Positions 11,481-22,121 of a DNA stretch of 64,000 bases are shown piece after piece. The stretch lies in assembly GCF_020379485.1 (NCBI RefSeq), contig NC_063452.1, positions 40,178,208 to 40,242,207 on the forward strand. Reading direction: 5' to 3'. Source of the DNA: Brassica napus. Taxonomy: Eukaryota; Streptophyta; Magnoliopsida; Brassicales; Brassicaceae. The translations under genes and the position numbers were made by a program. A model generated the notes under the pieces. It had not been told where the DNA came from, ran no database searches, and was given only the letters and a program-made list of their open reading frames with translations. How positions within the stretch are numbered: position 1 is the stretch's first letter; every line of letters begins with the position of its first letter.

Positions 11481-13067
11481 CAGCCACCAGCAGAGCAGAC
11501 TCCACGATCGCACCGTCCAGGAAAGGCGCCTATGGGAACATGCACTTCAACTGAGGAGGTTCATCGCTCGCGCAACAGATGTTCGTTTGATCCGGCCGAG
11601 AGCGGCGAGTCCGACTGAGTCCGCAAGGACAATTTCTATCCATTATTCTATCCATCTGAACTCTTTATTTTTATGCTTTGTGTTGTTATTTGGCTGACCT
11701 CTATTTGGTTTCACACCAGGGATGGTGTAAATTAAGTCTTGGGGAAGCACTTGTTGTGTGCTGATACTCTACGTCTTTATTTCTGAGTCAGTCCCTATGT
11801 CATTTGGATGTTTTATTGAGTCAGTTTAGGATCGAGTCAGCTAAAACTCTTGTGGGAATTAGAACCTTGTCTTGTGATAATCTTTTAACCACCTCGTGCT
11901 CTAACTTTCTTATCCAGTGACCTTAGCAGTGATGAAAGACCCACACTTGGACCTGGAACATCCCTGACTTATCTCATTTGATTCTCCAGAAGCTCTCAAC
12001 CGATCAGGTTACACTGGGTAGACTCAACTCCACCTAACTTGAACCTAATCTTGACTTAAATTCTTCTTGTTATGGGCACTACATCAGGGAAACGAGACTT
12101 ACATTCATGACTTCTTACTCCTTTTACCAATCTTGCTGATCCTGAGTGGCTAGCTCATCTTTAGCTAGTTCCCACCTTGCGCCTAAGTCTTTATTTTTAC
12201 CCTCATGCACTCTTTTTTTTTTTCAGTGTCATATGTGCAGATATGTGCAAAAGGGTCGGAGAGGAAAGGATCGACGCAGCCTCTTACTCGTTAATGCCAT
12301 ACACTCAGAGAAGAGAGATCAAGCATGAAGAGAACAGTCGATGAGACCATGATCTAACAAGAGAACAGTCTATGAGTGCATGTTCTAACCAGAGGAACAA
12401 TGGCGACCAGTGAGAAACAAAAGAATAGACCACCAGTGGCTGCGAAGCATTCATTATGTTGCCTCTCCCTCGCAACCCCATCACCTTGTATGTATATATA
12501 TATATATATAAACACACGCCACTGGGAAGGATGAGCAAGGAGTTGGTACCAATTTTTGAGGAGTAGGCAAAGGAAGTCAAGAACCGAAGAACAGTCCCAC
12601 GGTTGATCCGAAGGAGAGAACAACTGCACCCGTGAAGCAGAAACGAGTAAGGGCTGTGGACATCAATGGATCCGTTCTCTCCTACTATTTTGCGCGATAT
12701 CCTGCATCCACTTAAATTTGGTATCCCCTAAACACTCTTAGCTCCACCATGAAATAGTTTGTTCCTTACCTAGCCCGTCTATCCTGAATAGTGTCTGTGA
12801 TGAGAAGCTCACGCTGTTCTTAATTGAATTTAAGGAGTTTTGTCTCGATAGTGTACCCTTTTTCAGGTATGAGATACAGAGTATGGAACTGATTTTCGAA
12901 CAGCGATCGTGGGTGTTCTGGTAAGGGTGTGTGGTCTGAGTCTACAGATTGTATGGTTCAGAGATGTGTGGTAAGAGTATGGTTATTGAGATCAAGCGAG
13001 TTTCCACTCTTTCAAACCTTTCTCCCTATTCTTGAGGCTTGGCTTTGTTCGAGGACAAACAAGGATC
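11481..13067 (+). other. Athila 3' untranslated region, copy 1
   Basis: No supported gene. It contains a polypurine-like AAGTCTTGGGGAA at 11,732-11,744, a TA microsatellite near 12,492-12,510, and several GAACAGTC and TGTTC words around 12,330-12,420. ORFs in this stretch are short, in shifting frames, and differ between copies. Confidence 0.7.
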
Positions 13068-13082
13068 TAAGTCTGGGGGAAT
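13068..13082 (+). other. Polypurine tract of Athila, copy 1
   Basis: CTAAGTCTGGGGGAAT lies directly before the TGATATATGG start of the 3' LTR. It is the expected plus-strand primer site for reverse transcription. Copy 2 has GTGTGGGGGAAT here. Confidence 0.85.
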
Positions 13083-15223
13083 TGATATATGGTGTTCTTA
13101 ATAGCATTATATGTGTTCTTTGAGTTAATTCTTAGTCCTAATTCGTGCTTATTTGATATCATTCCAGGTTTGGAGCAGGTGAAAGAGTAAAGAAGAGAGT
13201 GCCATGAAGAAAGAAGTCATTTTGGAATATCTAACGCAGAACAGCCTGTCGGATCAATCCGAAGGTTGTTCCCAAAAAGAGCAAGTGACTGACTATTCCC
13301 GACTATTAAGGAAACCTCCAAGATTTCAGGGGTTTTCCCTAGATTTTCTCTACTTTCTCAGCTGCCGGCGCCTTCATATAAAAAGCCTATGCTATCATTT
13401 CTAATTCCTTACACGAGTTTAACAAGAGACCTAGAACTATTTTGGATTTAGCAACTTGTAAGGGAGAAGGCTTCATCTCTCATTTTTGTGGGAACCGAAA
13501 TTCGCACTGTCGATTTCCGTTTAAATAGGGAAACCAGGAAAACCTTAATTTCCCAGAGGTCCCGGATATCTGCTAATACCACACGCCAAGCAATCAGAAC
13601 ACAAGAATATCAACGATAAAGTATAAGAAATCGAAAAGAGAGCAAAGTAGATCTATTCCGAATTCGTGTTTGAGCGTGACAACAAGTTAGGAGCCTGGGC
13701 TACGAGAGCTGTCGGCGAGATTCCTAGTTCTAAAACCCTAAGACGGCAATAACCTAGTTGAGTCGCAGCTCGAATAACAAAAACGGAAATATGTCTAATT
13801 GCTCTAAGTACTAAGTTTACTCTGAGAAAAATCCCCCCCATGCCTCTCGCCTAGGACTCCTTATATACTGGCTCCTAGGTCGGTTTACGCTTTTCCTCTT
13901 CTGCCCTTAAGCCGCCATAGCATAAAAAAGGAGATATTCCATTTTTCCGATCTTCGTAATTATCTTCAAAATTTCGTATTTATCCGCGGAAACTTGACTT
14001 TTATCTTTCCTTGCAAACCAAGCGTAAACCGTCATGCGGCTTACGGGCTGTTGGTTAAGAAATCGTAAGTTGGGCCTCGAGTCATGTCTTAGGTCCCTTT
14101 GGGCCGTCTTCTGACTCGAAGCGTTTATTACGGCTTCGTTCGATAAAGAACGAACTTTCCGCGGTTTTTACGGTAAAGTTTGATCGATAACTTAGAATGG
14201 CGGGGAACGTGAAATGGGTTCGCTACGGTCTTCGGGAGATAGCATCGAAGGGTAGACGAGAATGCATGGACTAATGTCGTGTCGAAGAAGGTTTTTCGTT
14301 TTCTTCTTCGGACGTTTTGATCGTTAACTTCGTCGTATCCATAACCGGTCTGGGCATGTTTCCGATGGCTTATGCTTGATCTAAATAGAATTCGAATGAA
14401 GCTTTATCTCGGGAACATACGTTGTGACGTTCTATTGACCGAGCAGGATTTGTTGCGAAAAGACATGCTTGTTTTTTGCGGGGATTTGGACGTTAACTTC
14501 GTCGCAACCGTTTTCGACCCCAATAATTTTCACGAGAAGATCATCCTGAACCCTTGTCTTTCTACTTTATTTTATATGTTGTATTATTCAGAAATCATGT
14601 CTATGTCATCTTGCTTTATGATTGAGTAGTCGGCTAAGCTTGCTTAGGGTTTAGGGTGTCAATCGCATGAGCTAAACGCAAATAAGTGATTTTAACTTTT
14701 CTTCATTCATATTGTTCTTACTGCTTGCATTGAATTGATCACTTAATGTCGATCTCAAGTTTAATCACCTAGCTAACCACTTAGGAGATAAATTGATATA
14801 TATTGAATGAGCTTCGTATCCCTAATCAGCGAGAGTAGATATTAGGGTATTAAGTGAACTAATCGGACCTGATCTCTAAGGCTTGGTATCGCGTCTTGTT
14901 CCAAGTGAGAGCTTAGGAATCAAGATCGATCAGCAAAGGGAACAAGTCCGCGATAGTGGATTGTTCTAGCCGAGTGATCCGAGTTCTAGACTGCACCTCA
15001 TTGCACTTGAATAGTTGTTTGGTTCCGCATTGACACCCGATGAACAACCCTAAGCCGGCTTTCATTTATATCGAATTTGAATCTCTAGGTATTCTATTTA
15101 CTTGCGTCACCATTGATTTTAAAACCCCACTTGTTTTCCAGCTTAATATTAAACTCATAAGAGTAAAGAGTAAACTGGTCCTCTGGATTGAATCTCAAAT
15201 ATTACGATTACCACTGTTAACTT
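13083..15223 (+). repeat. Athila 3' LTR, copy 1, main part
   Basis: LTR sequence runs 13,083-13,486, then resumes at 14,526 after a 1,039-bp solo LTR, and is cut at 15,223 by the Tat element. The last piece lies at 26,664-26,700. It aligns with 2,270-3,399 throughout. The LTR ends GTGTATCA at 26,700, followed by TSD ATCTC. Confidence 0.92.
13487..14525 (-). mobile_element. Solo LTR inside the Athila 3' LTR, copy 1
   Basis: The 1,039-bp insertion is flanked by ATTTT at 13,482-13,486 and 14,526-14,530. It begins TGTGGGAACC and ends CCCCAATA; copy 2 ends CCCCAACA, the canonical CA, so copy 1 has mutated its terminus. A TATATAAGGAG box on the minus strand near 13,860 suggests minus orientation. 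It carries no internal region or genes. The short ORF at 14,372-14,629 spans its edge and is not a gene. The family is not identified. Confidence 0.85.
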
Positions 15224-15727
15224 TGTTGGACCCGAATATGACCCTCAGGTGAGGTACCGATAAGCGTGAGCTAGCATGTGGGTTGCGATAAGCCCATCAT
15301 AACAAAGGGAGCTGAAAGCCGAGCTGACGACTGGACCTGGGAGACATCATAGCAGAGGTCACGACAGAAAGTGAGCTAACACCTTAAGAGACTCGGTCAA
15401 GAGGAGCCTAAAGCGAGCTCCGTAATTGAAGCCAAATATCTAGGAGAACAGTTGAAGGGTTGCCAACGAAACCTAGACTATATAAAGATGGAGAAGATAA
15501 AAGACAAAGGGGATCTCTTTTCCATATATCAACTTTTGTACTAGATTAAAAGCATTACGTATTCTTTAGCAATCATCTCAAGATACATTCCTTTGTATTC
15601 ATCATCTTTCAACTCATCAATAAAATCATATTCATTCTTCAAGTTTATTTACGGGATTCAGCCCACGATTCTCATTCATCTCTCTTGACCTAACCTAAAT
15701 CTAAGAAGTGAAACCTTGTCTCTCACA
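15224..15727 (+). repeat. Tat 5' LTR
   Basis: 504 bp, starting TGTTGGACCC and ending CTCTCACA. It matches 26,160-26,663 base for base as far as I can read. It contains TATATAAA at 15,479-15,486 and AATAAA at 15,617-15,622, in the order expected for promoter and polyadenylation signal. Confidence 0.95.
15479..15486 (+). promoter_or_regulatory. TATA box of the Tat LTR
   Basis: TATATAAA sits about 130 bp before an AATAAA signal within the LTR. The same box occurs in the 3' LTR at 26,415-26,422. Confidence 0.7.
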
Positions 15728-15729
15728 AT

Positions 15730-15747
15730 TGGCGCCGTCTGTGGGGA
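15730..15747 (+). other. Primer-binding site of the Tat element
   Basis: TGGCGCCGTCTGTGGGGA begins 2 bp after the 5' LTR. It ends in the complement of a tRNA 3' GGCGCCA. It differs from the tRNA-Asp site of Athila after GGCGCCGT; I cannot name the donor tRNA with confidence. Confidence 0.75.
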
Positions 15748-15782
15748 CAAATAATCGAATCCCTTTCTCTAAAGCTTAAAGG

Positions 15783-18413
15783 ATGAATCCATTAGACGGA
15801 ACGAATCCATCTAACCCCGATCAATCGAACCAGAGCAATAGCTCACCGAATCGCACTGCTCCGGGGGCAAATAACCCGAGAGCCTCCGGAGGGACCAACT
15901 CTGGGTCCTCAGCCCTCAATAACCCATCGCATCAATCCGCTCCGAACCAAACGGAAGATCAGCTTTCTGAGATCCGTCGGATGATGCTCCAGTTAGTGGA
16001 CAAAGCTCAAGAGACCGAGCGAACGGTGCAACAGTTAGCCGAACGGCAGCAACAGTTCGAAGAGATAACCAGATCTCAATCCGCAACGACCCAACCGTCC
16101 GTCCACCAGGGAAGAGGAGTCACTTTCCATGAACGGTTAGCTGACCCTTCCTTCCCTAGAGAGCGCCTGAACTTCTCCCCTGATAGCCCAGGTGCAGAAG
16201 GGCAGGAACCTGCTTTCCAAACGCCTCGCGCTAGGACAGCTCCTGCGTTTACCCCTCCTATCACCAGCACCATGGGGAGCAATGTAGCTACAACTAGCTC
16301 CATGCCTGATCGAAACACCGGTGGGAGCACCCGTTTGCCTCCACCGCCACCTCCTTCCGGGTCTGGAGCAGGAACCAACATACCGTCCGGGGGCAGAACA
16401 TCAGCTTCAGTGTTTCAAGCTAGGGTTTCAACCCCAAGCACAGACGAATACCAAAGGACGGATGCTGATCCTGCAGCTCTCCGCACTAACCTCGCTCGGA
16501 GCCTAAGGACCAATGAGCGACCTATTTCGCCAGCTAGCTGGGAAGACGACCGAGCTCGGTCTCACCAGGAACCTGCTCGCCGAGTATCTGATAATGACCC
16601 AAATGTCCTTCCCTTCGAGGGACCTGACGCAATTCGCAGGTACATGGAGCGAACCCACGCAGCTCTCCAGAAATTGGGAGCTCAAGTTCACAAGGTAACG
16701 AGCTCAGCTCCCGAAATCGAGAGCTTAATTGAGGAGACTCGTGGAACTCCGTTCACCGATAGAATTGCCAACTCTTACATAAGAGATACTCGAAAAATTA
16801 AGATTCCTGAATACGATGGGAACGCAGACCCAAAGGCCTATTTAAGAGCCTTCCGATTAGCTATCGTTAAAGCTCACTTCACAAAGGAAGAGTGTGATGC
16901 AGGATATTGCAGAACATTTGCCGAAAACCTGATCGGAACAGCTCTCGAATGGTTCTCCAGCCTCGAGCCGAACTCTATAGACAGTTTCGATCAATTGGCT
17001 AACGCCTTTATGAAGCAATATTCAACTCACATCCTGAAACAAGCGTCTGAGGCTGACCTCTGGAAGATCAGACAAGGACTGGGAGACTCACTGCGAGTCT
17101 ACATCGAAAAGTTCAGAGCAGTAAGAACTAAACTCTCGAATCCCAACGATCAGGTAGCCATTGAGGCTCTTAGGAGAGGTCTCTGGTATAAATCAGGTTT
17201 CTTCTCGGAGCTAACGCTAAATCCCCCTCCAACTATCGATGACGCCCTCCATAAGGCCTCTAGATACATTACCTTGGAGGAGGAAATGGCAGCATTAGAT
17301 AAGCTCCACAGAAAACCCCAGAGTCACCCGAAAGGCGAAGCCTCCGATGGAAAGGGACCTCACAAAAGAGGTAGCTCCCGAAATAATCAGACCCAGGGAG
17401 AACATTCTTACGTAGTCGAGGAAGACAAGGAAGAAAAACCTGTCGCCGCGACAGCTAAAGCCCCCTGGTCCAAAGGTTATGACGAGAGCAAACATTGCTC
17501 TTACCACGATCGAAAGGGACATTCAACCGAAGAATGTTGGGACCTCCAACGACAACTGGCTGCTAAATTCGCAGCCGGAGAAATAAAAGATGTGGACCTC
17601 AAAAAGCCACAACCTTATCAGAAGAGAGGTCCCAGAGATAGCTCTCCAAAACGCGAGAGGTCACCTGAAAAAGAAACAGACTCACCACCCCCAGCTCCCA
17701 AAAAGAGAGTCGATATGATCCTTGGAAAGTTTCCACAAGGAAAAAGCCTACAAATCGAGGCCCTCTTGAGTAAACCACCTCCCCAATCGAGCCCTGGCTC
17801 AAGGATCGATTACATCCTTGGAGGGTCCGATGTGTGTCAAGACTCCGTTAACTCTATTAAAAGTCACGTACGGAAAGCTGTGTCAAACACTCAGTCCAAA
17901 CCGACCAAGCCTGAGTCTAACACTAAGATCTCTTTCTGGGAGAGTGAGACATTAGACCTCGATAGACCTCACGACGATGCCCTTGTCATAACATTAAATA
18001 TAGCAGGGTACGAGGTACCTAAGCTCATGATCGACACCGGAAGCTCCGTCGATCTTATTTTCTACAACGCACTAAAGGGAATGGAAATAGACGACTACGA
18101 AATTGTCGACCAGAAATCCAACCTCGTAGGTTTCTCAGGTGAAACAGCCACCTCATTGGGAACAATTAAGCTCCCAATTATAGCTGGCGGAGTCATGAAA
18201 ATGACCAACTTCATAGTTGTCGACAAACCATCCCCTTTCCACGCAATCCTCGGAAGGCCTTGGATTCATAAGATGAAAGCAGTAGCTTCAACTTATCACC
18301 AATGCGTGAAATTTCCAACAACCAACGGAATAGCTACCATACACGGTAGCCAAAAGATTTCAAGGATCTGTTACCTGGGAGGATTCGAGATCATAAAAGA
18401 ATCCCCCCAATAG
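15783..18413 (+). CDS. Tat Gag-protease polyprotein (876 aa, ends at UAG)
   Basis: The first ATG after the PBS opens a Ser/Pro/Asn-rich N-terminus of about 330 residues. A Retrotrans_gag domain lies at about 338-500 (KIPEYDGNADPKAYLRAF). A zinc knuckle at about 570-585 has the variant spacing C-X2-H-X4-H-X4-C (CSYHDRKGHSTEEC). The aspartic protease has its active site at about 749-752 (MIDTGSSVDLI) and an ILGRPW flap-end motif. The ORF ends at TAG 18,411-18,413, in the same frame as pol and in a strong readthrough context. There are no internal stops. It would form the virus-like particle and process the polyprotein. Confidence 0.93.
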   Translation: MNPLDGTNPSNPDQSNQSNSSPNRTAPGANNPRASGGTNSGSSALNNPSHQSAPNQTEDQLSEIRRMMLQLVDKAQETERTVQQLAERQQQFEEITRSQSATTQPSVHQGRGVTFHERLADPSFPRERLNFSPDSPGAEGQEPAFQTPRARTAPAFTPPITSTMGSNVATTSSMPDRNTGGSTRLPPPPPPSGSGAGTNIPSGGRTSASVFQARVSTPSTDEYQRTDADPAALRTNLARSLRTNERPISPASWEDDRARSHQEPARRVSDNDPNVLPFEGPDAIRRYMERTHAALQKLGAQVHKVTSSAPEIESLIEETRGTPFTDRIANSYIRDTRKIKIPEYDGNADPKAYLRAFRLAIVKAHFTKEECDAGYCRTFAENLIGTALEWFSSLEPNSIDSFDQLANAFMKQYSTHILKQASEADLWKIRQGLGDSLRVYIEKFRAVRTKLSNPNDQVAIEALRRGLWYKSGFFSELTLNPPPTIDDALHKASRYITLEEEMAALDKLHRKPQSHPKGEASDGKGPHKRGSSRNNQTQGEHSYVVEEDKEEKPVAATAKAPWSKGYDESKHCSYHDRKGHSTEECWDLQRQLAAKFAAGEIKDVDLKKPQPYQKRGPRDSSPKRERSPEKETDSPPPAPKKRVDMILGKFPQGKSLQIEALLSKPPPQSSPGSRIDYILGGSDVCQDSVNSIKSHVRKAVSNTQSKPTKPESNTKISFWESETLDLDRPHDDALVITLNIAGYEVPKLMIDTGSSVDLIFYNALKGMEIDDYEIVDQKSNLVGFSGETATSLGTIKLPIIAGGVMKMTNFIVVDKPSPFHAILGRPWIHKMKAVASTYHQCVKFPTTNGIATIHGSQKISRICYLGGFEIIKESPQ

Positions 18414-18419
18414 CAATTA
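18408..18419 (+). promoter_or_regulatory. Stop-codon readthrough signal between gag-pro and pol
   Basis: The sequence is CAA TAG CAA TTA in the translated frame. It is the same as the leaky UAG context of tobacco mosaic virus replicase (UAG-CAR-YYA class). gag-pro and pol share a frame, with only this stop between them, so occasional readthrough would make a Gag-Pol fusion of about 2,112 residues. Readthrough here is an inference from the motif and the frame. Confidence 0.85.
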
Positions 18420-21400
18420 CAGATCCAGGAGAGTCGCGAAATGCAACGAAATATCCGAGGTCCCCCTAAGAACCTCACCGAAAAAGTTAGCATCGACGAC
18501 TCAAATCCTGAGAAACAGGTGAGCATCGGATCCGAGCTACCTCTCGAAACCAAAAAGGAGCTCGTCGAATTCCTAAAACAGAATATCAAAACCTTTGCAT
18601 GGACCACCAGCGACATGAAAGGCATAGATGCAAATGTCACCACTCATAAGCTCAATGTAGACCCTACTTTTAAACCGATCAAACAGAAACGTCGTAAGCT
18701 AGGTCTAGAAAAAGCCCAAGCTGTCAACGACGAGGTCGATCGACTAACAAAGGCCGGGTCCATCCGAGAGGTACAATACCCCGATTGGCTAGCTAACCCA
18801 GTGGTAGTAAAAAAGAAGAATGGGAAATGGAGAATCTGTGTAGACTTCACCGATTTAAACAAAGCCTGTCCTAAGGACAGCTTCCCGTTACCTCATATCG
18901 ATCGTTTGGTCGAAGCAACGGCTGGACACCAGCTCTTGTCCTTTATGGATGCCTTTTCAGGATATAACCAGATTATGATGGATCCTGAGGATCAAGAGAA
19001 AACCGCATTCATAACTGAACGAGGAACCTATTGTTACAAGGTCATGCCGTTTGGTTTGAAAAACGCGGGAGCTACCTATCAAAGGTTAGTAAATAAAATG
19101 TTCGCTGGACAACTCGGAAAAACCATGGAAGTCTACATCGACGACATGTTAGTCAAATCCTCAAAGGGGGAGGACCACATCTCCCATCTAAGAGAATGTT
19201 TCGAAATCCTCAACAAATACGACATGAAGCTAAACCCAGCTAAGTGTACCTTCGGAGTACCTTCCGGCGAATTCCTAGGTTACCTCGTAACCGAAAGAGG
19301 CATCGAAGCCAACCCGAAACAAATAGCGACATTCCTGGAAATGCCATCACCTAAAACGACCAGAGAGGTACAAAGATTGACCGGACGGATCGCAGCACTA
19401 AATCGATTCATCTCCAGGTCCACCGATAAATGCCTTCCATTCTATAAACTTCTGAAAAATAATAAGAAGTTCTTATGGGATGAAAAGTGCGAAGAAGCCT
19501 TCAAACAGCTGAAGGCTTACCTCTCGGAACCTCCGATACTATCCAAACCTGTAGTAGGAGAACCACTGTACCTGTACCTCGCCGTGTCGGCAGCTGCAGT
19601 CAGCGGAGTGCTAGTACGAGAGGAACAAAACGAACAGAGACCTGTCTATTATACTAGCAAAAGCTTAATAGACGCCGAGACGAGATATCCCACCATGGAA
19701 AAACTAGCCCTAGCAGTCGTGACAGCTGCCAGGAAGCTGCGACCTTATTTCCAATCGCACTCGATCATCGTAATGACCTCACAACCATTACGGACGATTC
19801 TGCATAGCCCTAGCCAATCCGGACGATTAGCAAAATGGGCTATAGAGCTCAGCGAGTACGACATCGAGTACAGACCCCGAGCAGCAGCAAAAGCTCAGGT
19901 CCTCGCCGATTTCGTTATTGAGCTAGCATCCGAACATCTAGACCAGGAAACAGAGGTTCCGAAATGGAGCCTATACGTGGACGGAGCCTCGTCAAGGCAA
20001 GGCTCCGGTGTCGGTTTAAGACTAACCTCCTCAGCCGGAGAAACCATCGAACAATCCTATAGACTTGGATTTAACGCTTCCAACAACGAGGCCGAGTACG
20101 AAGCACTAATCGCTGGATTAAAGCTCGCCCTGAGCCTCGGAATTCGGGAGCTAAACGCCTACAGCGACTCGCAGCTGGTAGCTAGCCAGTTTCACGGGGA
20201 ATACGAAACAAGGGACGAAAGAATGGGGGCATACCTCGAGGTCGTCCTAAACCTCACAAAGCAGTTTGACAAGTTCGAGCTAACGAGGATCCCACGAGGG
20301 GAGAACTCCTCAGCAGACGCGCTCGCCGCATTAGCTTCCACATCCGACCCTCTCGTAAAACGAATTATACCCGTGGAAGGAATCGAGAAGCCAAGTATCG
20401 ACATAGCTACCAAGGCTGAGATGGATAGCAAACCAAAGGAAAAAATAGAGGATAACAGCCTCCCGACGGTAGCTACCCAAGTTTTCACGACATTCTGGTT
20501 CCCGAAAACTAGAACACGCAGCTTTAGAAAGCACACCTCCAGGAAAGCAACCCAGAACCCGGAAAACAACGACAAAAGTGAAGGTACTCACCGAAGTTCA
20601 GACTCCCTAGAGCCTAACTCTACGAGTACCTCCGGGGGCACCATCCAGACCTCGGAGCCACTTGTCTATAAAGTCCAAACAAGAAGCCGCACCGCTCTTA
20701 AAAACGCATCTAGGAACGCTACACAAACCACAGGGGATAACGAGGAAATTGGAGATATTCCTCAGAACCCAGAACCTACTCCAACGAATATCTCCGGGGG
20801 CACCACGGCACCAGGTCCCGAACAGGAATCTCCCTCCTCTCTTCACAACAAAGTTGTAGGGAGAGAAGACTGGAGAATACCGATCATGGATTACATCCTA
20901 GAGGGAAAAATTCCACCCAACAAGTGGGAGGCTCGAAAACTCAAAGCTTTAGCAGCAAGATACTGTATAATCGAGTCAGCCCTCCACAAACGAAGTGTCT
21001 CCGGACCTTACCTAAAATGCGTTCACGGCCTAGTAGCTATGAAACTCATGAAGGAAATGCACGACGGTTCCTGTGGAAACCATTCCGGAGGCAGAGCCTT
21101 AGCCATCCGAATAAAAAGACAAGGCTACTTCTGGCCTACCATTATCGCAGATTGTGAGGTCTACTCCTCATCGTGCGACAAATGCCAAAGGCATGCACCG
21201 ATCATACACCAACCAGCGGAAAAGCTGTCTAACATATCAGCTCCCTACCCATTCATGAGGTGGTCTATGGACATTATAGGTCCATTAGTACCTTCAGGGA
21301 AAGGAAAGAAGTTACTAAACCTCCTGGTCCTAACCGACTACTTCACGAAATGGATTGAAGCTGAAGCTTTCCAACAAATAAACAGATTCGAGGTCGAAGG

Positions 21401-22121
21401 ATTTGTTTGGAAAAACATCGTATGCAGGCATGGCGTCCCATACGAAATCGTAACCGACAATGGAGGACAGTTCATATCCCACGACTTCAAAAGTTTCTGC
21501 GATAAATGGAACATCCGCCTCACCTTCTCATCACCTCGGCGACCTCAAGGGAACGGACAGGCGGAGGCTGCCAACAAATCAGTTTTAGCAAACCTCAAGA
21601 AACGCCTAGGAGCCCAAAAGGAGCTTTGGTCGGAAAAACTACCCGAAGTACTATGGGCCTGCCGAACCACCCCACGAAAAGCTACAGAGGAAACTCCCTT
21701 CTCCTTAGCTTATGGGATGGAAGCTGTCGTCCCAGCAGAAACCACCGCAGGTAGCCTCAGACGGGAGCTCTGCACCTCAAATCCCGCAGCTAATAACCAG
21801 CTCCTGATGGATAGCCTCGACTTGATCGAGGAAAGACGAGACCAAGCCTTGCTTCGCATTCAAAATTATCAGCAAGCAATGGCACGACACTACAATTCCA
21901 AAGTAAGGCCCCGACAGTTCGCCGTAGGGGACCTAGTGCTTAGGAAAGTGTTCGAAGGAACAAAGGAACCGGGAGCTGGAAAGTTAGGAACCAACTGGGA
22001 AGGACCCTACCGAATTATCCACATAGTACGACCCGGAGTTTACAAACTCCAGAAGGTACGAACCGGGGTACCTGAAATCCGATCGTGGAATGCCACGAAC
22101 CTCAAAAGATACTATCATTAG
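18414..22121 (+). CDS. Tat Pol: RT, RNase H, second RNase H, integrase
   Basis: The frame is open from just after the TAG; the first internal ATG is at 18,441, but readthrough is the likely route, so I start at 18,414. Numbering from 18,441: RT includes KWRICVDFTDLNKACP and the catalytic YIDD at about 230. A first RNase H (about 375-495) looks degenerate (YLAVSAAAVSGVL). A second, archaeal-type RNase H (about 509-635) has YVDGASS, NNEAEYEAL and YSDSQLV, a mark of Tat. Integrase has an HHCC finger (about 873-915) and D-D-E in MDIIGP, VTDNGG and GQAEA. A hydrophilic linker (about 640-790) separates the second RNase H from integrase. No stops or frameshifts. Confidence 0.94.
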   Translation, partial: QLQIQESREMQRNIRGPPKNLTEKVSIDDSNPEKQVSIGSELPLETKKELVEFLKQNIKTFAWTTSDMKGIDANVTTHKLNVDPTFKPIKQKRRKLGLEKAQAVNDEVDRLTKAGSIREVQYPDWLANPVVVKKKNGKWRICVDFTDLNKACPKDSFPLPHIDRLVEATAGHQLLSFMDAFSGYNQIMMDPEDQEKTAFITERGTYCYKVMPFGLKNAGATYQRLVNKMFAGQLGKTMEVYIDDMLVKSSKGEDHISHLRECFEILNKYDMKLNPAKCTFGVPSGEFLGYLVTERGIEANPKQIATFLEMPSPKTTREVQRLTGRIAALNRFISRSTDKCLPFYKLLKNNKKFLWDEKCEEAFKQLKAYLSEPPILSKPVVGEPLYLYLAVSAAAVSGVLVREEQNEQRPVYYTSKSLIDAETRYPTMEKLALAVVTAARKLRPYFQSHSIIVMTSQPLRTILHSPSQSGRLAKWAIELSEYDIEYRPRAAAKAQVLADFVIELASEHLDQETEVPKWSLYVDGASSRQGSGVGLRLTSSAGETIEQSYRLGFNASNNEAEYEALIAGLKLALSLGIRELNAYSDSQLVASQFHGEYETRDERMGAYLEVVLNLTKQFDKFELTRIPRGENSSADALAALASTSDPLVKRIIPVEGIEKPSIDIATKAEMDSKPKEKIEDNSLPTVATQVFTTFWFPKTRTRSFRKHTSRKATQNPENNDKSEGTHRSSDSLEPNSTSTSGGTIQTSEPLVYKVQTRSRTALKNASRNATQTTGDNEEIGDIPQNPEPTPTNISGGTTAPGPEQESPSSLHNKVVGREDWRIPIMDYILEGKIPPNKWEARKLKALAARYCIIESALHKRSVSGPYLKCVHGLVAMKLMKEMHDGSCGNHSGGRALAIRIKRQGYFWPTIIADCEVYSSSCDKCQRHAPIIHQPAEKLSNISAPYPFMRWSMDIIGPLVPSGKGKKLLNLLVLTDYFTKWIEAEAFQQINRFEVEGFVWKNIVCRHGVPYEIVTDNGGQFISHDFKSFCDKWNIRLTFSSPRRPQGNGQAEAANKSVLANLKKRLGAQKELWSEKLPEVLWACRTTPRKATEETPFSLAYGMEAVVPAETTAGSLRRELCTSNPAANNQLLMDSLDLIEERRDQALLRIQNYQQAMARHYNSKVRPRQFAVGDLVLRKVFEGTKEPGAGKLGTNWEGPYRIIHIVRPGVYKLQKVRTGVPEIRSWNATNLKRYYH

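Noticed and set aside
14372..14629. 85-residue ORF repeated at 55,932-56,189
   Set aside because: It spans the solo-LTR end and Athila LTR sequence; a chance reading frame.
18408..18419. Possible integrated tobamovirus fragment because of the readthrough motif
   Set aside because: Only 12 bases match; the surrounding proteins are plainly retrotransposon Gag-protease and RT.
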